Shown one piece after another: positions 9,932-21,896 of a stretch of 37,272 bases of DNA. Positions within the stretch are counted from its first letter, which is position 1, and every line of letters begins with the position of its first letter. The translations under genes were made by a program, and so were the position numbers. Source of the stretch: Pseudonocardiales bacterium (GTDB lineage: Bacteria > Actinomycetota > Actinomycetes > Mycobacteriales > Pseudonocardiaceae). Below the pieces are notes generated by a model that searched no databases, was not told where the DNA came from, and worked only from the letters and a program-made list of their open reading frames with translations. The DNA is taken from assembly GCA_019244165.1 (NCBI GenBank), contig JAFATA010000004.1, forward strand, positions 1 through 37,272. The letters are read 5' to 3'.

Positions 9932-11239
9932 ATGTCGCCGGTGTCTCGTGGTCGCAAGAGCAAAAAGGGTAAGACCACTTCCGGTCTGCGGGGCGCTGCG
10001 CGCCATCACGCCGATGGTGCGCAGGTAGGCCAACCGCGCTCGGCGTTCGCGGCGTTGCAGGCGCTGCTGGGTTCCCGGGAGCGACCAGCGTGGTTCGATT
10101 CCTCGAGTAAGGCTGTCCTCGACCAGGCTGGCGTCCTCATGGCGGCGCAGGGGCCTCGGGAGCTTGAACAGGCGACGGCGGAGCTGCTGGGCGCCGAGCT
10201 GCATCGCGTCCTCAATGAGGAACGCAAAGGGATGTGGTTCGACTGGTGGTTCGAGGAGCTCGCGGAGGCCGCGACGGCTCGGATCCGGGAGCAGGTGGGC
10301 AGCCGGGACGGCTCGTGGGAACCAGCGTGGCGATTGCTGCACGGCCTCACTTCGATCGGCTCACCGGCGCTGCAGTCCCTGGCGGGCAGGGCGTTGGAGT
10401 GCGCGAAGAAGGAGCTGCGGGGGGAAGCGGCGCTGCGGCAGCAGCCGGGCTGGTTGCGGCAGCTCGCGCGGATCACGGCCACTGGTGAGGTGTCGGAGAT
10501 GCGCGACGCGTACGGCGCGCGTATCGCGCTGATCGCTGGTTTTTCCTATCCCGGTGGGGTGGACCGCTCGGTGTTCCTGTTCGACATCGACGCGTGCGGG
10601 GTCGTGACGATCGTTCACGCGGGTGTTTTCGACGACGTGCAGGAGGCGGCCAGTGCGTGGCGAGCGCTGGTGGGTGATACGGCGCAGGGCGCACGGCCGG
10701 AGCGGATCGAGACGACCGAGCGCCTGCTCTGCCTCGTCCATTGCGATTCCGAGGAAGATGTTCTCCGGGGAACCGAGTCACGGGCGGTGCTGGATAACTG
10801 GTTCCGGGCGCGCCGCCGGATCCACGACCTCGCCGAGGCGCTGCGCAAGCGGGGAATGTCACTGCCGGCGGCGCGGTCGTTGTACCACAACCTCGACACG
10901 GATCCGATGGCAAAGGCGTTCACCGGCTGGTATGTGCAGCGGCACGGTAGCGAACCCGATCCGGAGGTCGTCGACGCGCTGGTGGAGGAGTGGATGGAGG
11001 GGGCGCTGCCCGACACCTGGCATGCGGCCTCGCCACATCGAGTTGCCGTCCAGCTCGCGTTGATCAGCGATTGGGTTCCTGACGATCCGATCACCATCGC
11101 GGCGAAAGCGCTGTTGCCCGAATGGGTACGTTGGCACGGCGAGCAGGCCGGTCTGCCCGAGCACCTCATCGACCGCGCGGTCGCTGTCGCCGCCGGCGGT
11201 GCCCGGGCGGCCTCAGACTGCGCAGGTCTGCGGGTTTAG
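9932..11239 (+). CDS. Conserved hypothetical protein, no recognised domain
   Basis: A 435-aa soluble protein. The start MSPVSRGRKSKKGK is a basic opening I recall from actinobacterial hypothetical proteins, which favours ATG 9932 over the GTG further upstream. The rest is helical and Trp-rich (KGMWFDWWFEELAEAA; a C-terminal region with AKALLPEWVRWHGEQAGLPEHL) with a central alpha/beta part (ARIALIAGFSYPGGVDRSVFLFDIDACGVVTIVHAG). No signal peptide, membrane segment or catalytic motif is evident. It stands alone between the importer operon and the small gene at 11295, with no strong ribosome site. Function unknown. Confidence 0.7.
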   Translation: MSPVSRGRKSKKGKTTSGLRGAARHHADGAQVGQPRSAFAALQALLGSRERPAWFDSSSKAVLDQAGVLMAAQGPRELEQATAELLGAELHRVLNEERKGMWFDWWFEELAEAATARIREQVGSRDGSWEPAWRLLHGLTSIGSPALQSLAGRALECAKKELRGEAALRQQPGWLRQLARITATGEVSEMRDAYGARIALIAGFSYPGGVDRSVFLFDIDACGVVTIVHAGVFDDVQEAASAWRALVGDTAQGARPERIETTERLLCLVHCDSEEDVLRGTESRAVLDNWFRARRRIHDLAEALRKRGMSLPAARSLYHNLDTDPMAKAFTGWYVQRHGSEPDPEVVDALVEEWMEGALPDTWHAASPHRVAVQLALISDWVPDDPITIAAKALLPEWVRWHGEQAGLPEHLIDRAVAVAAGGARAASDCAGLRV

Positions 11240-11294
11240 TACAACCGATGTCGCCCTGCCGTGTCGCGAGGAGATCACCGCCGATCCTCACCTC

Positions 11295-11582
11295 TCACCG
11301 GTCCGGAGCCTCGATGAGACGCACGAGGTGGGGGCGTAGGGGGATCGGGGTTTGGCTGCCGTGGTCGAAGCGGACGTAGATCAGGTGGGCGCTGCGGCCG
11401 ATCACGTCGCCTGGCTCGTGCAGCCGGTCGGGGTATGCCCCGCCGGCCTTGTCCACCGCGACCTGCTCGACCCGGCACCGCCAGCGGATCTCGGTGCCCT
11501 CGGCGTCGTGCAAGACGATGTCACAGAGCGGAACCCGGGTGCTCTCGGTGTCGCGGGCGGATCGTGGTGCGGGAGTTCGCAC
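11295..11582 (-). CDS. Small hypothetical protein (95 aa)
   Basis: Not recognised. GTG start at 11582 with GAGGAG about ten bases upstream, which supports real expression. The sequence is charged and predicted to be beta-rich (VPLCDIVLHDAEGTEIRWRCRVEQVAVD, then HLIYVRFDHGSQTPIPLRPHLVRLIE), with three Cys. It could be a small regulatory or partner protein for the XRE/TPR regulator encoded on the same strand upstream, but about 295 bases separate them. Confidence 0.55.
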   Translation of the reverse strand: MRTPAPRSARDTESTRVPLCDIVLHDAEGTEIRWRCRVEQVAVDKAGGAYPDRLHEPGDVIGRSAHLIYVRFDHGSQTPIPLRPHLVRLIEAPDR

Positions 11583-11876
11583 GGTGGGTGTTCTCCTCGG
11601 GGTTGCGGGGTGGCTGGCCGGGTGCCGGGAGCCGAAGCCGGGGGTCAGGGGCCCAGGCTTGATCCCGATTCACCGCAGCACTCCCCCCCATCCGGTCTGG
11701 TGTGGAGGGCGGCGGCCCCGCGCGGTGTGTCGCCCGAGAAGCGGGGCCGTCGCCCTACGCCGCCACCCTGAGATCGAGGTGACGAGTGCCGGCGCGGATA
11801 CGATCCTCCCGACCGACGGCACGCACCCGGATGTCGTGATCATGTGTATGCCGGGAGGGATAGAGGGTGGATTCGC
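11583..11876. other. Gap between small protein and regulator
   Basis: About 294 bases without a convincing gene. It contains a possible hairpin, GGCCCCGC at 11714-11721 with GCGGGGCC at 11741-11748 (19-base loop, no T-tract), which could terminate the regulator transcript coming from the right. The short open frames here lack ribosome sites and family resemblance. Confidence 0.3.
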
Positions 11877-13199
11877 CTACGGCCTACCGATGCCCAGGGC
11901 GGCGATCCGGCGCCGCAGGTGCTCGACTTCAACCAGATGCTCGTGGGCGGCGGCGTAACGGGACAGCTCACGCAGGTTCTTGGCAGCACGGCGGGAGCGG
12001 ATGCCCCCGGCGGTGTCTAAAGCCTTGTGTCCGATCGCGGCGGCCTGCAGCGGGTCACCGGTGGCCATCGTGAGGCTGGCCAGCTTGGTCAGGCAGATCA
12101 CCCGAGAGCGGACGTAGCCAGCGGCGTGCCCGGCGGCGGCTGCGGTGAGCCGGTCGGCGGCCTGCTCAGGGTGGTGGCCGAAAATCGCGAGATCAAACAG
12201 GGGTTGCCCGGAGATCTGGGCATGGCGCGCCTCGGTGTAGAAGACCATGCACGGCGGGTCGTTGGCCGGGCTGGAGTGCGCGAAGTGCTCATCGGCGGTG
12301 CCGATCGCCCTCAGGGCCTCCTGAATGCGATGCATCTTGGCTAACGTGGTGGCCCGATCGGTGTGCAGCATCGCCCGTCCGGTCGCGGTGAGCCGGTCAT
12401 CGGCGCGGATCAGGGCCTGTTCGGCCAGGGTGAGCCCGTCATCCGGCTGCCCGCTCCAGACCGCTTGTGTCGCCATGCCCGACAGGACTTTGGCGCGCAG
12501 GTTCCAGTTCTCGGCCTGCTCGGCGCAGGCCAGTGCGAAGCCGAACGCGCGGTGGGCCTCCTGATCGGCGCCGGCGTCGAAGGCGATATATGCGGCGGTC
12601 TCGGCGAGATCACCGACCGCGGAGAACAGCTCGGGGCGCAGCGGCTCCGGGCAGGTGGCCTCCAGCAGGCCAGCTGACGAGCGCAGCTGCCCCATGACGG
12701 CCTCTCGGATTACCCCGCCGCCGTAGAGGTTGCTCCACGATCTGAACACCTCCGTGGCGGCGCGGGTCTGGTTGATGTCGGTGGCGCCGACTCGCGCGGG
12801 GACCGGGGTGGGTTCGCTGCTGCCCAACAGCGCCACCAGCGGCCCTTCCAGGACGAGGGTGCCCATACCCACGGTGGCGGTGTCGATAAACTGTTTGCGT
12901 TTCACATTGACCAGCTTCACGACCGCGCGACGGGTGTTGACGAACCCCAGCGCGGAATCGGTGGGAACATTAAGGATTGCCCGGAGGGCTTCTCGATATA
13001 ATTTGCCGGGCCAGCTGATTTTTCCGCGTTCCAACTGGCCGATATAGTTCGCGCTGGCCGCTACCATCGTGTGGTGGTGGTCCCACACCCAGGCGTTGAC
13101 CTTCTCGGCGAGTTCTTCCCGGGACAGGCACTCGTCCGGATGGGCCATGGAGCCGGTGCGTTCCCGCGCCGCCCGCAGCTTCTCATTCGCCGCTGTCAA
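11877..13199 (-). CDS. XRE-type helix-turn-helix regulator with TPR-like domain
   Basis: Predicted cytoplasmic transcription regulator of 440 aa. The N-terminal region (about residues 10-75) has LSREELAEKVNAWVW and ASANYIGQLERGKISWP, the recognition-helix pattern of XRE/Cro proteins. The rest is Ala-rich helical repeats (for example AVGDLAETAAYIAFDAGADQEAHRAFGFALACAEQAENWNLRAKVL), typical of TPR-containing actinobacterial regulators. I chose TTG 13199 because GGAGGGG lies about ten bases upstream and the family begins near here; the longer upstream frame has no such support. It is divergent from the RiPP genes, which makes it a candidate controller of them. Confidence 0.8.
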   Translation of the reverse strand: MTAANEKLRAARERTGSMAHPDECLSREELAEKVNAWVWDHHHTMVAASANYIGQLERGKISWPGKLYREALRAILNVPTDSALGFVNTRRAVVKLVNVKRKQFIDTATVGMGTLVLEGPLVALLGSSEPTPVPARVGATDINQTRAATEVFRSWSNLYGGGVIREAVMGQLRSSAGLLEATCPEPLRPELFSAVGDLAETAAYIAFDAGADQEAHRAFGFALACAEQAENWNLRAKVLSGMATQAVWSGQPDDGLTLAEQALIRADDRLTATGRAMLHTDRATTLAKMHRIQEALRAIGTADEHFAHSSPANDPPCMVFYTEARHAQISGQPLFDLAIFGHHPEQAADRLTAAAAGHAAGYVRSRVICLTKLASLTMATGDPLQAAAIGHKALDTAGGIRSRRAAKNLRELSRYAAAHEHLVEVEHLRRRIAALGIGRP

Positions 13200-13520
13200 G
13201 GCCCCGTCTCCCCTCCGGTGATGCGGATCGGCTGAGCGCTGTAGTGAGCACTGAGCATACCTCCCTTTCGTCCGATGTGATCTCGCAAGCATGACATGGT
13301 GGCCCGGCGTGGCCGCGCGACGGCGCTGAGCTTCGTCGGTGAGGTGCGGGAAGCAGCTGGTGGTAGGTGGCCAGTCGCTCCTCGGCATCCGGGTGTCAGG
13401 TCCCTCTGCGCGATGATCCTGGCATAAGCTGGCGTTCCTGTTCACCCAGTGTGGGGATGGTGAACTACGACGGTGGGACGATGACCGTTCGGTAGATCGT
13501 CTGGTGTGGAGGGTGATCCG
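13200..13520. promoter_or_regulatory. Divergent intergenic region with possible operator
   Basis: About 320 bases separate the XRE/TPR regulator from the radical SAM gene. An inverted repeat, GTTCACC at 13440-13446 and GGTGAAC at 13459-13465 (19 bases centre to centre), lies about 55-80 bases before the radical SAM start and is a plausible operator. I see no convincing sigma-70 consensus; a weak TAAGCT lies near 13425-13430. No gene is supported here. Confidence 0.35.
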
Positions 13521-14255
13521 GTGGACCGGCAGGAACCCAAGGATGGCTGGGTAGCGACGCGTCCATCGATGATAATCTTGCAACCGACAAGCCTGTGTAA
13601 CCTGAACTGCGCGTACTGTTACCTTCCTGGGCGTAAGTCTAAGAATGAGATGCCTCTTCCGGTAGCGCGTGCCATCGCCGAGGGAATCAACCCCGAGTGG
13701 ATGGAGTCTGCACCGTTAGAGTTGGTATGGCATGGCGGTGAACCTCTCGCCGTCGGCCCTACCCAGTTCGAGGAACGTCTCAAACCCTTCGTTGCACTAC
13801 AGAATTCCGGTCTGGTTCAGCACGTGATCCAGACCAACACTACGCTGATCACCGACGAATGGTGTGAACTACTCCTCAAGCATGGCGTTGCAATAGGGGT
13901 CAGCATCGATGGCCCACCGACCCTGAACCAAAACCGAGTCGACTGGCAGGGAAAGCCAGCATTTACACGCATCATGAACGGAATCGCAAAGCTCATAGAA
14001 CGCGACGTCGACTTCAATGTGATTGCCGTCGTCGATCAAGCAGCGACTGATAGTATCCACCAGATTCTGGACTTCTTTGCAGTCCTGCGCCCCCGATCAA
14101 TTGCCCTCAACCTGGAAGAGCGCGAAGGGGTCAACCTCCACGATGGCTCCCCTTCACCACGTAAGGCCCGAACCCTGTGGAGGGATGTGTCGAGCATGGC
14201 GCCTTCTCCACCACCGAGACCCATCACTGTCGCATCACTATACAAGCTCTGGTAA
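13521..14255 (+). pseudogene. Radical SAM peptide maturase (cyclophane-forming type), SPASM region deleted
   Basis: N-terminal radical SAM domain with the 4Fe-4S motif CNLNCAYC (CxxxCxxC) near residue 30, a WHGGEPL SAM-binding motif near 75, and VSIDGP near 130, as in RiPP maturases of the FxsB/AmcB kind. GGAGGG at 13508-13513 favours GTG 13521 (244 aa). Relatives run to roughly 370-400 aa with a C-terminal SPASM domain carrying extra Cys ligands. Here the frame reaches LWRDV (about 14187) and then reads a short unrelated tail to TAA 14253-14255. The genuine family C-terminus appears in another frame (next entry). Activity is therefore doubtful. Confidence 0.8.
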
Positions 14256-14299
14256 CTGGTTTCGCCGACCTTGCCGAGACGGGAGATAAGAGAGCATGA
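14165..14299 (+). pseudogene. Frameshifted C-terminal remnant of the radical SAM maturase
   Basis: In the frame +2 to the radical SAM gene the DNA encodes CVEHGAFSTTETHHCRITIQ and then ALVTGFADLAETGDKRA. From memory this matches the last part of SPASM domains in this family (N-K-Y-F-E-x-G-x-F-x-x-T-E-T-x-x-C-R). Its stop, TGA 14297-14299, overlaps the precursor ATG 14296 as ATGA, exactly the coupling expected of an intact maturase-precursor operon. Roughly 100 codons between LWRDV and this tail are absent, so the lesion is an internal deletion with a frame change, or an assembly error. Confidence 0.7.
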
Positions 14300-14475
14300 C
14301 CCTGCTAGAAAAGCTCGTCGCGACGAAAAGCCTGACCCTCCTTGCCCTGATCAACCCCTACCGAAACCCAGACAACGATGCCGTTCCCGGGCCAAGCGAA
14401 GCGGACAAGCATCAAACCCCAGGGTTCAGGAAGGTGGATTTCAGGAAAACAATGCCCTGGGATAAGAAGGTCTAG
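14296..14475 (+). CDS. RiPP precursor peptide, three aromatic-X-Lys motifs
   Basis: A 59-aa peptide. Leader-like N-terminus MTLLEKLVATKSLTLLALIN, a polar Pro/Asp-rich middle, then a C-terminal core TPGFRKVDFRKTMPWDKKV. The core holds F44-R-K46, F49-R-K51 and W55-D-K57, the aromatic-X-X pattern in which radical SAM enzymes of the triceptide class join the ring to the beta-carbon of the third residue. No Cys, so not a sactipeptide or lanthipeptide. GGGAGA lies about ten bases upstream. It directly follows the maturase gene, originally overlapping it. The assignment rests on motif, size and position; no mature product is known. Confidence 0.75.
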   Translation: MTLLEKLVATKSLTLLALINPYRNPDNDAVPGPSEADKHQTPGFRKVDFRKTMPWDKKV

Positions 14476-14520
14476 GTCCCTCGACGGACAACAGAAACGC
14501 AAAACAGGACCGCCAACATT

Positions 14521-17496
<2,976 letters not shown>

Positions 17497-17525
17497 CTAG
17501 CTGCGGGCACCGACAGTGCGAGGAG

Positions 17526-17562
17526 CCCGCGGCCCCGCACCGGACTGGCGCGGGGCCGCGGG
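17526..17562 (-). terminator. Strong hairpin downstream of the cold-shock gene
   Basis: A perfect 13-bp stem (17526-17538 with 17550-17562, all G/C) and an 11-base loop lie between the cold-shock stop and the ligA start. There is no clear T-tract, as is common in actinobacteria. It probably ends the cold-shock transcript and separates it from ligA. Confidence 0.65.
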
Positions 17563-17572
17563 GGGAAAGGTG

Positions 17573-17776
17573 CTAGAGGGCACGAACCGAGTCAGCCTGC
17601 GGGCCCTTGGGTCCCTGGCTTGACTCGAACTCCACGCGCTGGTTCTCGTCCAGGCTGCGGTAGCCCTCACCCTGGATGGCAGAGAAGTGGACGAAGACGT
17701 CGGGGCCACCCCCGTCGACGGAGATAAAACCGAAGCCCTTCTCCGCGTTGAACCACTTCACGACACCCTGTTGCAT
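17573..17776 (-). CDS. Cold-shock protein, CspA family
   Basis: RNA chaperone of 67 aa with one OB-fold. RNP1 is KGFGFI (about residues 13-18) and RNP2 VFVHF (27-31), preceded by the conserved [13 protein letters not shown] 17776 with AGGAG nearby. The roughly 225 bases upstream, up to the MetE-like gene, hold no gene and may be the long structured leader typical of cold-shock mRNAs. A strong hairpin follows the stop codon. Confidence 0.95.
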   Translation of the reverse strand: MQQGVVKWFNAEKGFGFISVDGGGPDVFVHFSAIQGEGYRSLDENQRVEFESSQGPKGPQADSVRAL

Positions 17777-18002
17777 GTGTTCTCCTGGAATCTGCTGCTT
17801 GGGCCGGCACGGTGCCGGCCCGCGGTTGCGCAGACCACTGCGCAGACCACGCGCGCCCGAGGGGAGACAGCCCCGACGGGAACGCGAAGCCCGTAGTCAG
17901 ACATTCCGCGGACGCTTCACAACGATCGGGGAACTACACGACCACAACCTGACGTCACGCTATCACTCCGGGATCACCACTAGCGCGCGACACGCGTCCG
18001 CT

Positions 18003-19043
18003 TCATGGCGACCAGGAGGCGGGGGGGTCGAGGAAGGCCTGCCCCAGTTCCCGGGCCAGGGTGAGGGCTCGCCGGGCCCAGCCGGGGGTGGCACCGGCCA
18101 GACCGCAGGACGGGGTGGGCAGGCAGCGCTCGGCAAGCACGGCACGATCGAGACCGAGTCGTTCAACCAGGTCCAGCGCGGGCTGGGCCAGAGCGGCGAG
18201 AGTCAGTGGTTTCCCTGCCGGCGGGGGCACCGTCGGCACCAGCCCGAGCAGCACCGAGGCCCCGGAGTCCCATGCCTCGCCGAGGGCATCCAAGGTGGCC
18301 CGGGGTGCGCCGGCAAGCAGTTCAGCGTCGAGGGCCACCGCGTCGGCCCCAGCGCGGCGCAGCAGCGCTACGGGCGGCCGCGGCGCGCAGCAGTGCACGA
18401 TCCGCGGTACCGGCAGCGCCTCGAGCACGCTGTGGAGTAGCTCGAGGGCCGCACTCTCGGGAACCGCAGGCACGGTGCCGAACCCGGAAGCGGTGGGCAC
18501 ACTACCGGCGAGCACTGCGGGCAGGCCCGGCTCATCCAGCTGCACCACGGCGGGGGCCCCGAGCCGGCGGGACACCTCCCTCGCGTGTTCCCGCAGCCCC
18601 TCGGCCAGCGACGCTGCGAACTCGCGCAGCGCGCCGGGGTCGGTGAGCACCTTGTGCCCGCTGTGCAGCTCCACCGCAGCGGCAAGCGTCCACGGTCCCG
18701 CGGCCTGTAGCTTGATCGCCTCCGGGTGGGCCCCGGCGGAGTCCACCGCCTCCTCCAGCGCATCGAGGTCGGCGCGCAGCAAGGTCACGCCACGGCGATG
18801 GTCGGCTCCGGCCCGGCTGGTGACCCGGTAACCGGAGGGCACCAGCTCGAGCGCGAGCTCGACGAGCAGCGCGGCGGTGCGGCCGATCATGTCCGCACCC
18901 GCGCCCCGGTCGGGCAGCTCGGGTAAGTGCGGCAGCGCGGGAAGCTCACCGATCACCATGCGAGCGGCCTCGAGAGCATCGGTGCCTGGCATTGAGCCGA
19001 TACCGGTTGCGGTACCGGCAGTCCAGGGTCGTCGGTCAGTCAC
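18003..19043 (-). CDS. MetE-like (cobalamin-independent methionine synthase family) protein, Rv3015c type
   Basis: A 346-aa protein resembling the catalytic half of MetE: GTATGIGSMPGTDALEAARMV at the start, LQAAGPWTLAAAVEL, VVQLDEPGLPAVLAG, and zinc-site-like IVHCCAPRP plus LPTPSCGLAG. It lacks the N-terminal MetE half, like the mycobacterial protein of unknown function next to ligA. Same strand as ligA but separated by the cold-shock gene. Whether it transfers methyl groups to homocysteine is not established. GTG start with a weak ribosome site. Confidence 0.8.
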   Translation of the reverse strand: MTDRRPWTAGTATGIGSMPGTDALEAARMVIGELPALPHLPELPDRGAGADMIGRTAALLVELALELVPSGYRVTSRAGADHRRGVTLLRADLDALEEAVDSAGAHPEAIKLQAAGPWTLAAAVELHSGHKVLTDPGALREFAASLAEGLREHAREVSRRLGAPAVVQLDEPGLPAVLAGSVPTASGFGTVPAVPESAALELLHSVLEALPVPRIVHCCAPRPPVALLRRAGADAVALDAELLAGAPRATLDALGEAWDSGASVLLGLVPTVPPPAGKPLTLAALAQPALDLVERLGLDRAVLAERCLPTPSCGLAGATPGWARRALTLARELGQAFLDPPASWSP

Positions 19044-19226
19044 CGGGGATGTCTATCAAAGTTGCCGGCACACCGCCCTAGGTAGTAGCGACGGGGCGGT
19101 TACGTATGACCACCAATTGCCCCGGGCCTCACCGCCCGGCACGGTAGGTGATGCCGAACCGGCACTGCCGCCGATGAGGCGTTTCGGGCCCGGAACCACC
19201 CGGGCCGCCTTTCCTAGGAGGATTGA

Positions 19227-19445
19227 ATGTCTGACGCACTGAGTCCTGCCGAACTCACCGGGCACCAGGTGGAGCTGCTACCGGCCCGCACCGTCCTGTC
19301 ACTGTTCGCCCAGGACATCGGTAGCGGCATCCTCAGCGGCGGAAGTCCCCTCGACTCATTCACCAAGATGCTCGGCTTAGGCGCCCAAGGCGCCGACGGC
19401 CACAACGGCGCTGCTAACGGCCCCACCGGCTCCAGTTCCAGCTGA
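19227..19445 (+). CDS. Small 72-aa protein with ELLPARTVLS motif
   Basis: Well-formed gene: AGGAGG seven bases before ATG, and a standalone position between divergent neighbours. Charged N-terminus, then VELLPARTVLSLFAQDIGSG, then a Gly/Asn/Ser-rich tail (GADGHNGAANGPTGSSSS). From memory, small proteins with an ELLPART-type motif and a Gly/Asn-rich tail recur in Pseudonocardiales; the leader-plus-repetitive-tail layout resembles a secreted or RiPP-like precursor. No maturation enzyme is adjacent. Function unknown. About 180 bases upstream probably carry its promoter. Confidence 0.7.
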   Translation: MSDALSPAELTGHQVELLPARTVLSLFAQDIGSGILSGGSPLDSFTKMLGLGAQGADGHNGAANGPTGSSSS

Positions 19446-19486
19446 GCGCAGCTCACCGCCGGTGTCCGCGGCGCCGGAGGGACCAC

Positions 19487-19520
19487 GCTAGCGGGTGGCG
19501 GTGGCTAGCGGGTGGCGGTG
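19487..19520. repeat. 17-bp tandem duplication at the mnmA stop
   Basis: The unit GCTAGCGGGTGGCGGTG occurs twice without a gap (19487-19503, 19504-19520). The mnmA stop codon lies at the boundary, so the last residues and stop are present in duplicate. This is a likely slippage product with no coding effect. Confidence 0.8.
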
Positions 19521-20578
19521 ATGGTGGCACTGCCGAGGACGACGTCACCATCGGGGTCGGGACGGTAGAGAGCGACGGCCTGGCCCCGGGCCACTCCCCG
19601 CAGCGGCTCCCGCAGCTGCACCAGCATGCGGTCGTTCACGGCCTGCGCCACGGCGCTGGCACACCCACCGTGGGCCCGGACCTGCGCGACGCACTCCAGG
19701 GGGCCCTCGGGCGCACCCGCGGCCCACACCGGACGATCGGCCTCGATCACGCCGACGTCCAGGCGCTGCGCGGACCCCACACGCACCGTCCCGGTCTCTG
19801 CCTGGAGCCCTACGACGAACCGTCGGTGTCCATCGGGCGCCGGGTGGGGCAACCCGAGCCCGCGGCGCTGGCCGACCGTGAAGCCGTACACCCCGTGGTG
19901 GTGTCCCAGGACCTCACCGGTCTGCTCATCGACCAGCTCCCCGGGCCGGGATCCCAGCCGCTCGGTCAGGAATGCGCGGGTATTGCCCGAGGGGATGAAG
20001 CAGATGTCGTGGCTGTCGGGCTTGTCCGCGACGGCCAGGCCACGTCGGGCCGCCTCAGCCCGGATCTCGGCCTTGGTGGTGTCGCCGACCGGGAACAGCG
20101 CATGCGCCAGCTGGTCGGCCGTGAGGCTGGCGAGCACGTAGGACTGGTCCTTGGCAACATCCACGGCCCGGCGTAACACACCGTCATCCAAGCGCGCGTA
20201 GTGACCGGTGCACACCGCATCGAAGCCGAGGTCACGGGCCCGGTCTAGCAGCGCGGTGAACTTGATCCGCTCGTTACACCGCAGGCATGGATTGGGAGTG
20301 CGCCCGGTGGCGTATTCCGCGACGAAGTCCTCCACCACCTCAGCGGTGAACTGCTGGGCGAAGTCCCACACATAGAACGGGATGTCGATGACGTCGGCGA
20401 CCCGCCGCGCGTCGGCGGCGTCTTCTTTCGTGCAACACCCGCGGGCACCGGTGCGCAGCGTGCCGGGCTTCGCGGACAGCGCCAGGTGCACCCCGACCAC
20501 CTCGTGCCCGGCGTCTACCGCCCGGGCGGCCGCCACCGAGGAGTCCACCCCGCCGCTCATCGCTGCCAAGACCTTCAT
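19505..20578 (-). CDS. mnmA: tRNA-specific 2-thiouridylase MnmA
   Basis: Thiolates U34 of Lys, Glu and Gln tRNAs. PP-loop SGGVDSS at residues 8-14 binds ATP. Catalytic Cys in [13 protein letters not shown] (near 99) and the second Cys in [13 protein letters not shown] (near 192) form the persulfide pair. The C-terminal barrel has [13 protein letters not shown] chose ATG 20578, giving the family start [14 protein letters not shown] (357 aa); a longer frame reaches into iscS. It lies 33 bases downstream of the cysteine desulfurase gene on the same strand, which supplies its sulfur. Confidence 0.96.
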   Translation of the reverse strand: MKVLAAMSGGVDSSVAAARAVDAGHEVVGVHLALSAKPGTLRTGARGCCTKEDAADARRVADVIDIPFYVWDFAQQFTAEVVEDFVAEYATGRTPNPCLRCNERIKFTALLDRARDLGFDAVCTGHYARLDDGVLRRAVDVAKDQSYVLASLTADQLAHALFPVGDTTKAEIRAEAARRGLAVADKPDSHDICFIPSGNTRAFLTERLGSRPGELVDEQTGEVLGHHHGVYGFTVGQRRGLGLPHPAPDGHRRFVVGLQAETGTVRVGSAQRLDVGVIEADRPVWAAGAPEGPLECVAQVRAHGGCASAVAQAVNDRMLVQLREPLRGVARGQAVALYRPDPDGDVVLGSATITATR

Positions 20579-20610
20579 GCTCTGGGCACCTTCACGACTT
20601 CTGGGCACTG

Positions 20611-21810
20611 TCACGACGCCGCCCGCCGGTGTCCCGCTCCCCGGGCCCGGGCGACCACCGGCTCGATGGCGTCGAGCAGCTCAGCCACGTCCTCGGCCGT
20701 CGAGGTGTGCCCCAGGGAGAAGCGCAGCGAGCCGCGAGCCGCGGCTGGCGCGGTGCCCATCGCCAGCAGCACGTGAGAGGGCTGCGCCACGCCAGCGGTG
20801 CACGCCGCGCCGGTGGAGCACTCGATGCCCCGGGCATCGAGCAGCATCAGCAGCGAGTCACCCTCGCAGCCCGGGAAGGTCACGTGGGCGTTGCCCGGCA
20901 ATCGCGAAGGACCGCCGTCGAGAACGTGCTCACCCGGATCCCCGTTGAGCACCGCATCGGGCACCTTGGACAGGATCCCGGCCACCAGCTCGTCTCGCAG
21001 CCGCCCGAGCCCGGTCGCGCTGTGCGGCTGCGACGCCACGGCATGCCGGATCGCGGTGGCCAGCCCGACGATCGCCGGGACATCCAGCGTGCCGGAACGC
21101 ACATCGCGTTCCTGGCCGCCGCCGTGCAGCAGCGGGGTGGCCTCGACCTGCCGGCCCAGCAGCAGCACCCCGGCTCCGTACGGGCCACCCAGCTTGTGCC
21201 CGGTCAGGGTGAGCGCCGCGGTCCCGGAGGCGCCGAAGTGCACCGGGAGCTGGCCCACCGCCTGGACCGCGTCGGTGTGCAGCGGCACCCCGTACTCGGC
21301 AGCGAGGGCGGCCAGCTCGCGCACTGGCGCCACGGTGCCCACTTCGTTGTTCGCCCACATCACGCTCACCAGGGCCACCGAGTCCGGGTCGCGCTCCAAC
21401 GCGGCGCGCAGGGTCTCGGGGTGCACCCGGCCGTAGCCGTCCACCTCGAGCCACTCCACCTCGGCGCCCTCGTGATCAGCCAGCCAGGACACCGCATCGA
21501 GCACCGCGTGATGCTCGATCATGGAGGCGAGTATCCGCCTGCGGCGCGCCTCAGCGTCCCGCCGCTGCCAGAACAGACCCTTGACAGCGAGGTTGTCGCC
21601 CTCCGTGCCGCCTCCGGTGAACACCACCTCCGAGGGGCGCGCACCCAGCGCCTCCGCGATGCTCTCCCGGCATTCCTCGACGGTGCGACGGGCCCGGCGG
21701 CCCGAGCCGTGCAGCGACGAGGCATTGCCCAACGTGGACAATGCCTGGCTCATCGCTGCCACCGCCTCCGGCAGCATCGGCGTCGTCGCGGCGTGATCGA
21801 GGTAGGTCAT
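20611..21810 (-). CDS. Cysteine desulfurase, NifS/IscS family
   Basis: PLP enzyme that takes sulfur from cysteine for tRNA thiolation and Fe-S clusters. 399 aa starting [19 protein letters not shown]-binding Lys in [13 protein letters not shown] near residue 205; catalytic Cys in STGAACTAG near 333; the HHAVL and [11 protein letters not shown] motifs are present. Operon with mnmA, as in mycobacteria (iscS-mnmA). Which housekeeping paralogue this is cannot be told from sequence alone. Confidence 0.95.
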   Translation of the reverse strand: MTYLDHAATTPMLPEAVAAMSQALSTLGNASSLHGSGRRARRTVEECRESIAEALGARPSEVVFTGGGTEGDNLAVKGLFWQRRDAEARRRRILASMIEHHAVLDAVSWLADHEGAEVEWLEVDGYGRVHPETLRAALERDPDSVALVSVMWANNEVGTVAPVRELAALAAEYGVPLHTDAVQAVGQLPVHFGASGTAALTLTGHKLGGPYGAGVLLLGRQVEATPLLHGGGQERDVRSGTLDVPAIVGLATAIRHAVASQPHSATGLGRLRDELVAGILSKVPDAVLNGDPGEHVLDGGPSRLPGNAHVTFPGCEGDSLLMLLDARGIECSTGAACTAGVAQPSHVLLAMGTAPAAARGSLRFSLGHTSTAEDVAELLDAIEPVVARARGAGHRRAAS

Positions 21811-21896
21811 CGCGCCCCAGCCTAGTGGCGCTCACGGTGACTGCTGCCGCAGCAGTCGGCTCGCTGGCCGCGGCGGACGTGTCACGGCTCCGGGCC

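Noticed and set aside
8129..10342. 737-aa open frame on the minus strand
   Set aside because: Antisense to the second lipoprotein and part of the next gene; His/Arg/Asp-rich shadow without domains.
14023..14289. 88-aa frame overlapping the radical SAM end
   Set aside because: It is the third frame through the lesion and has no resemblance to SPASM domains, unlike the frame ending at 14299.
20629..21825. 398-aa open frame on the plus strand
   Set aside because: Exact antisense of the cysteine desulfurase gene, which has all catalytic residues.
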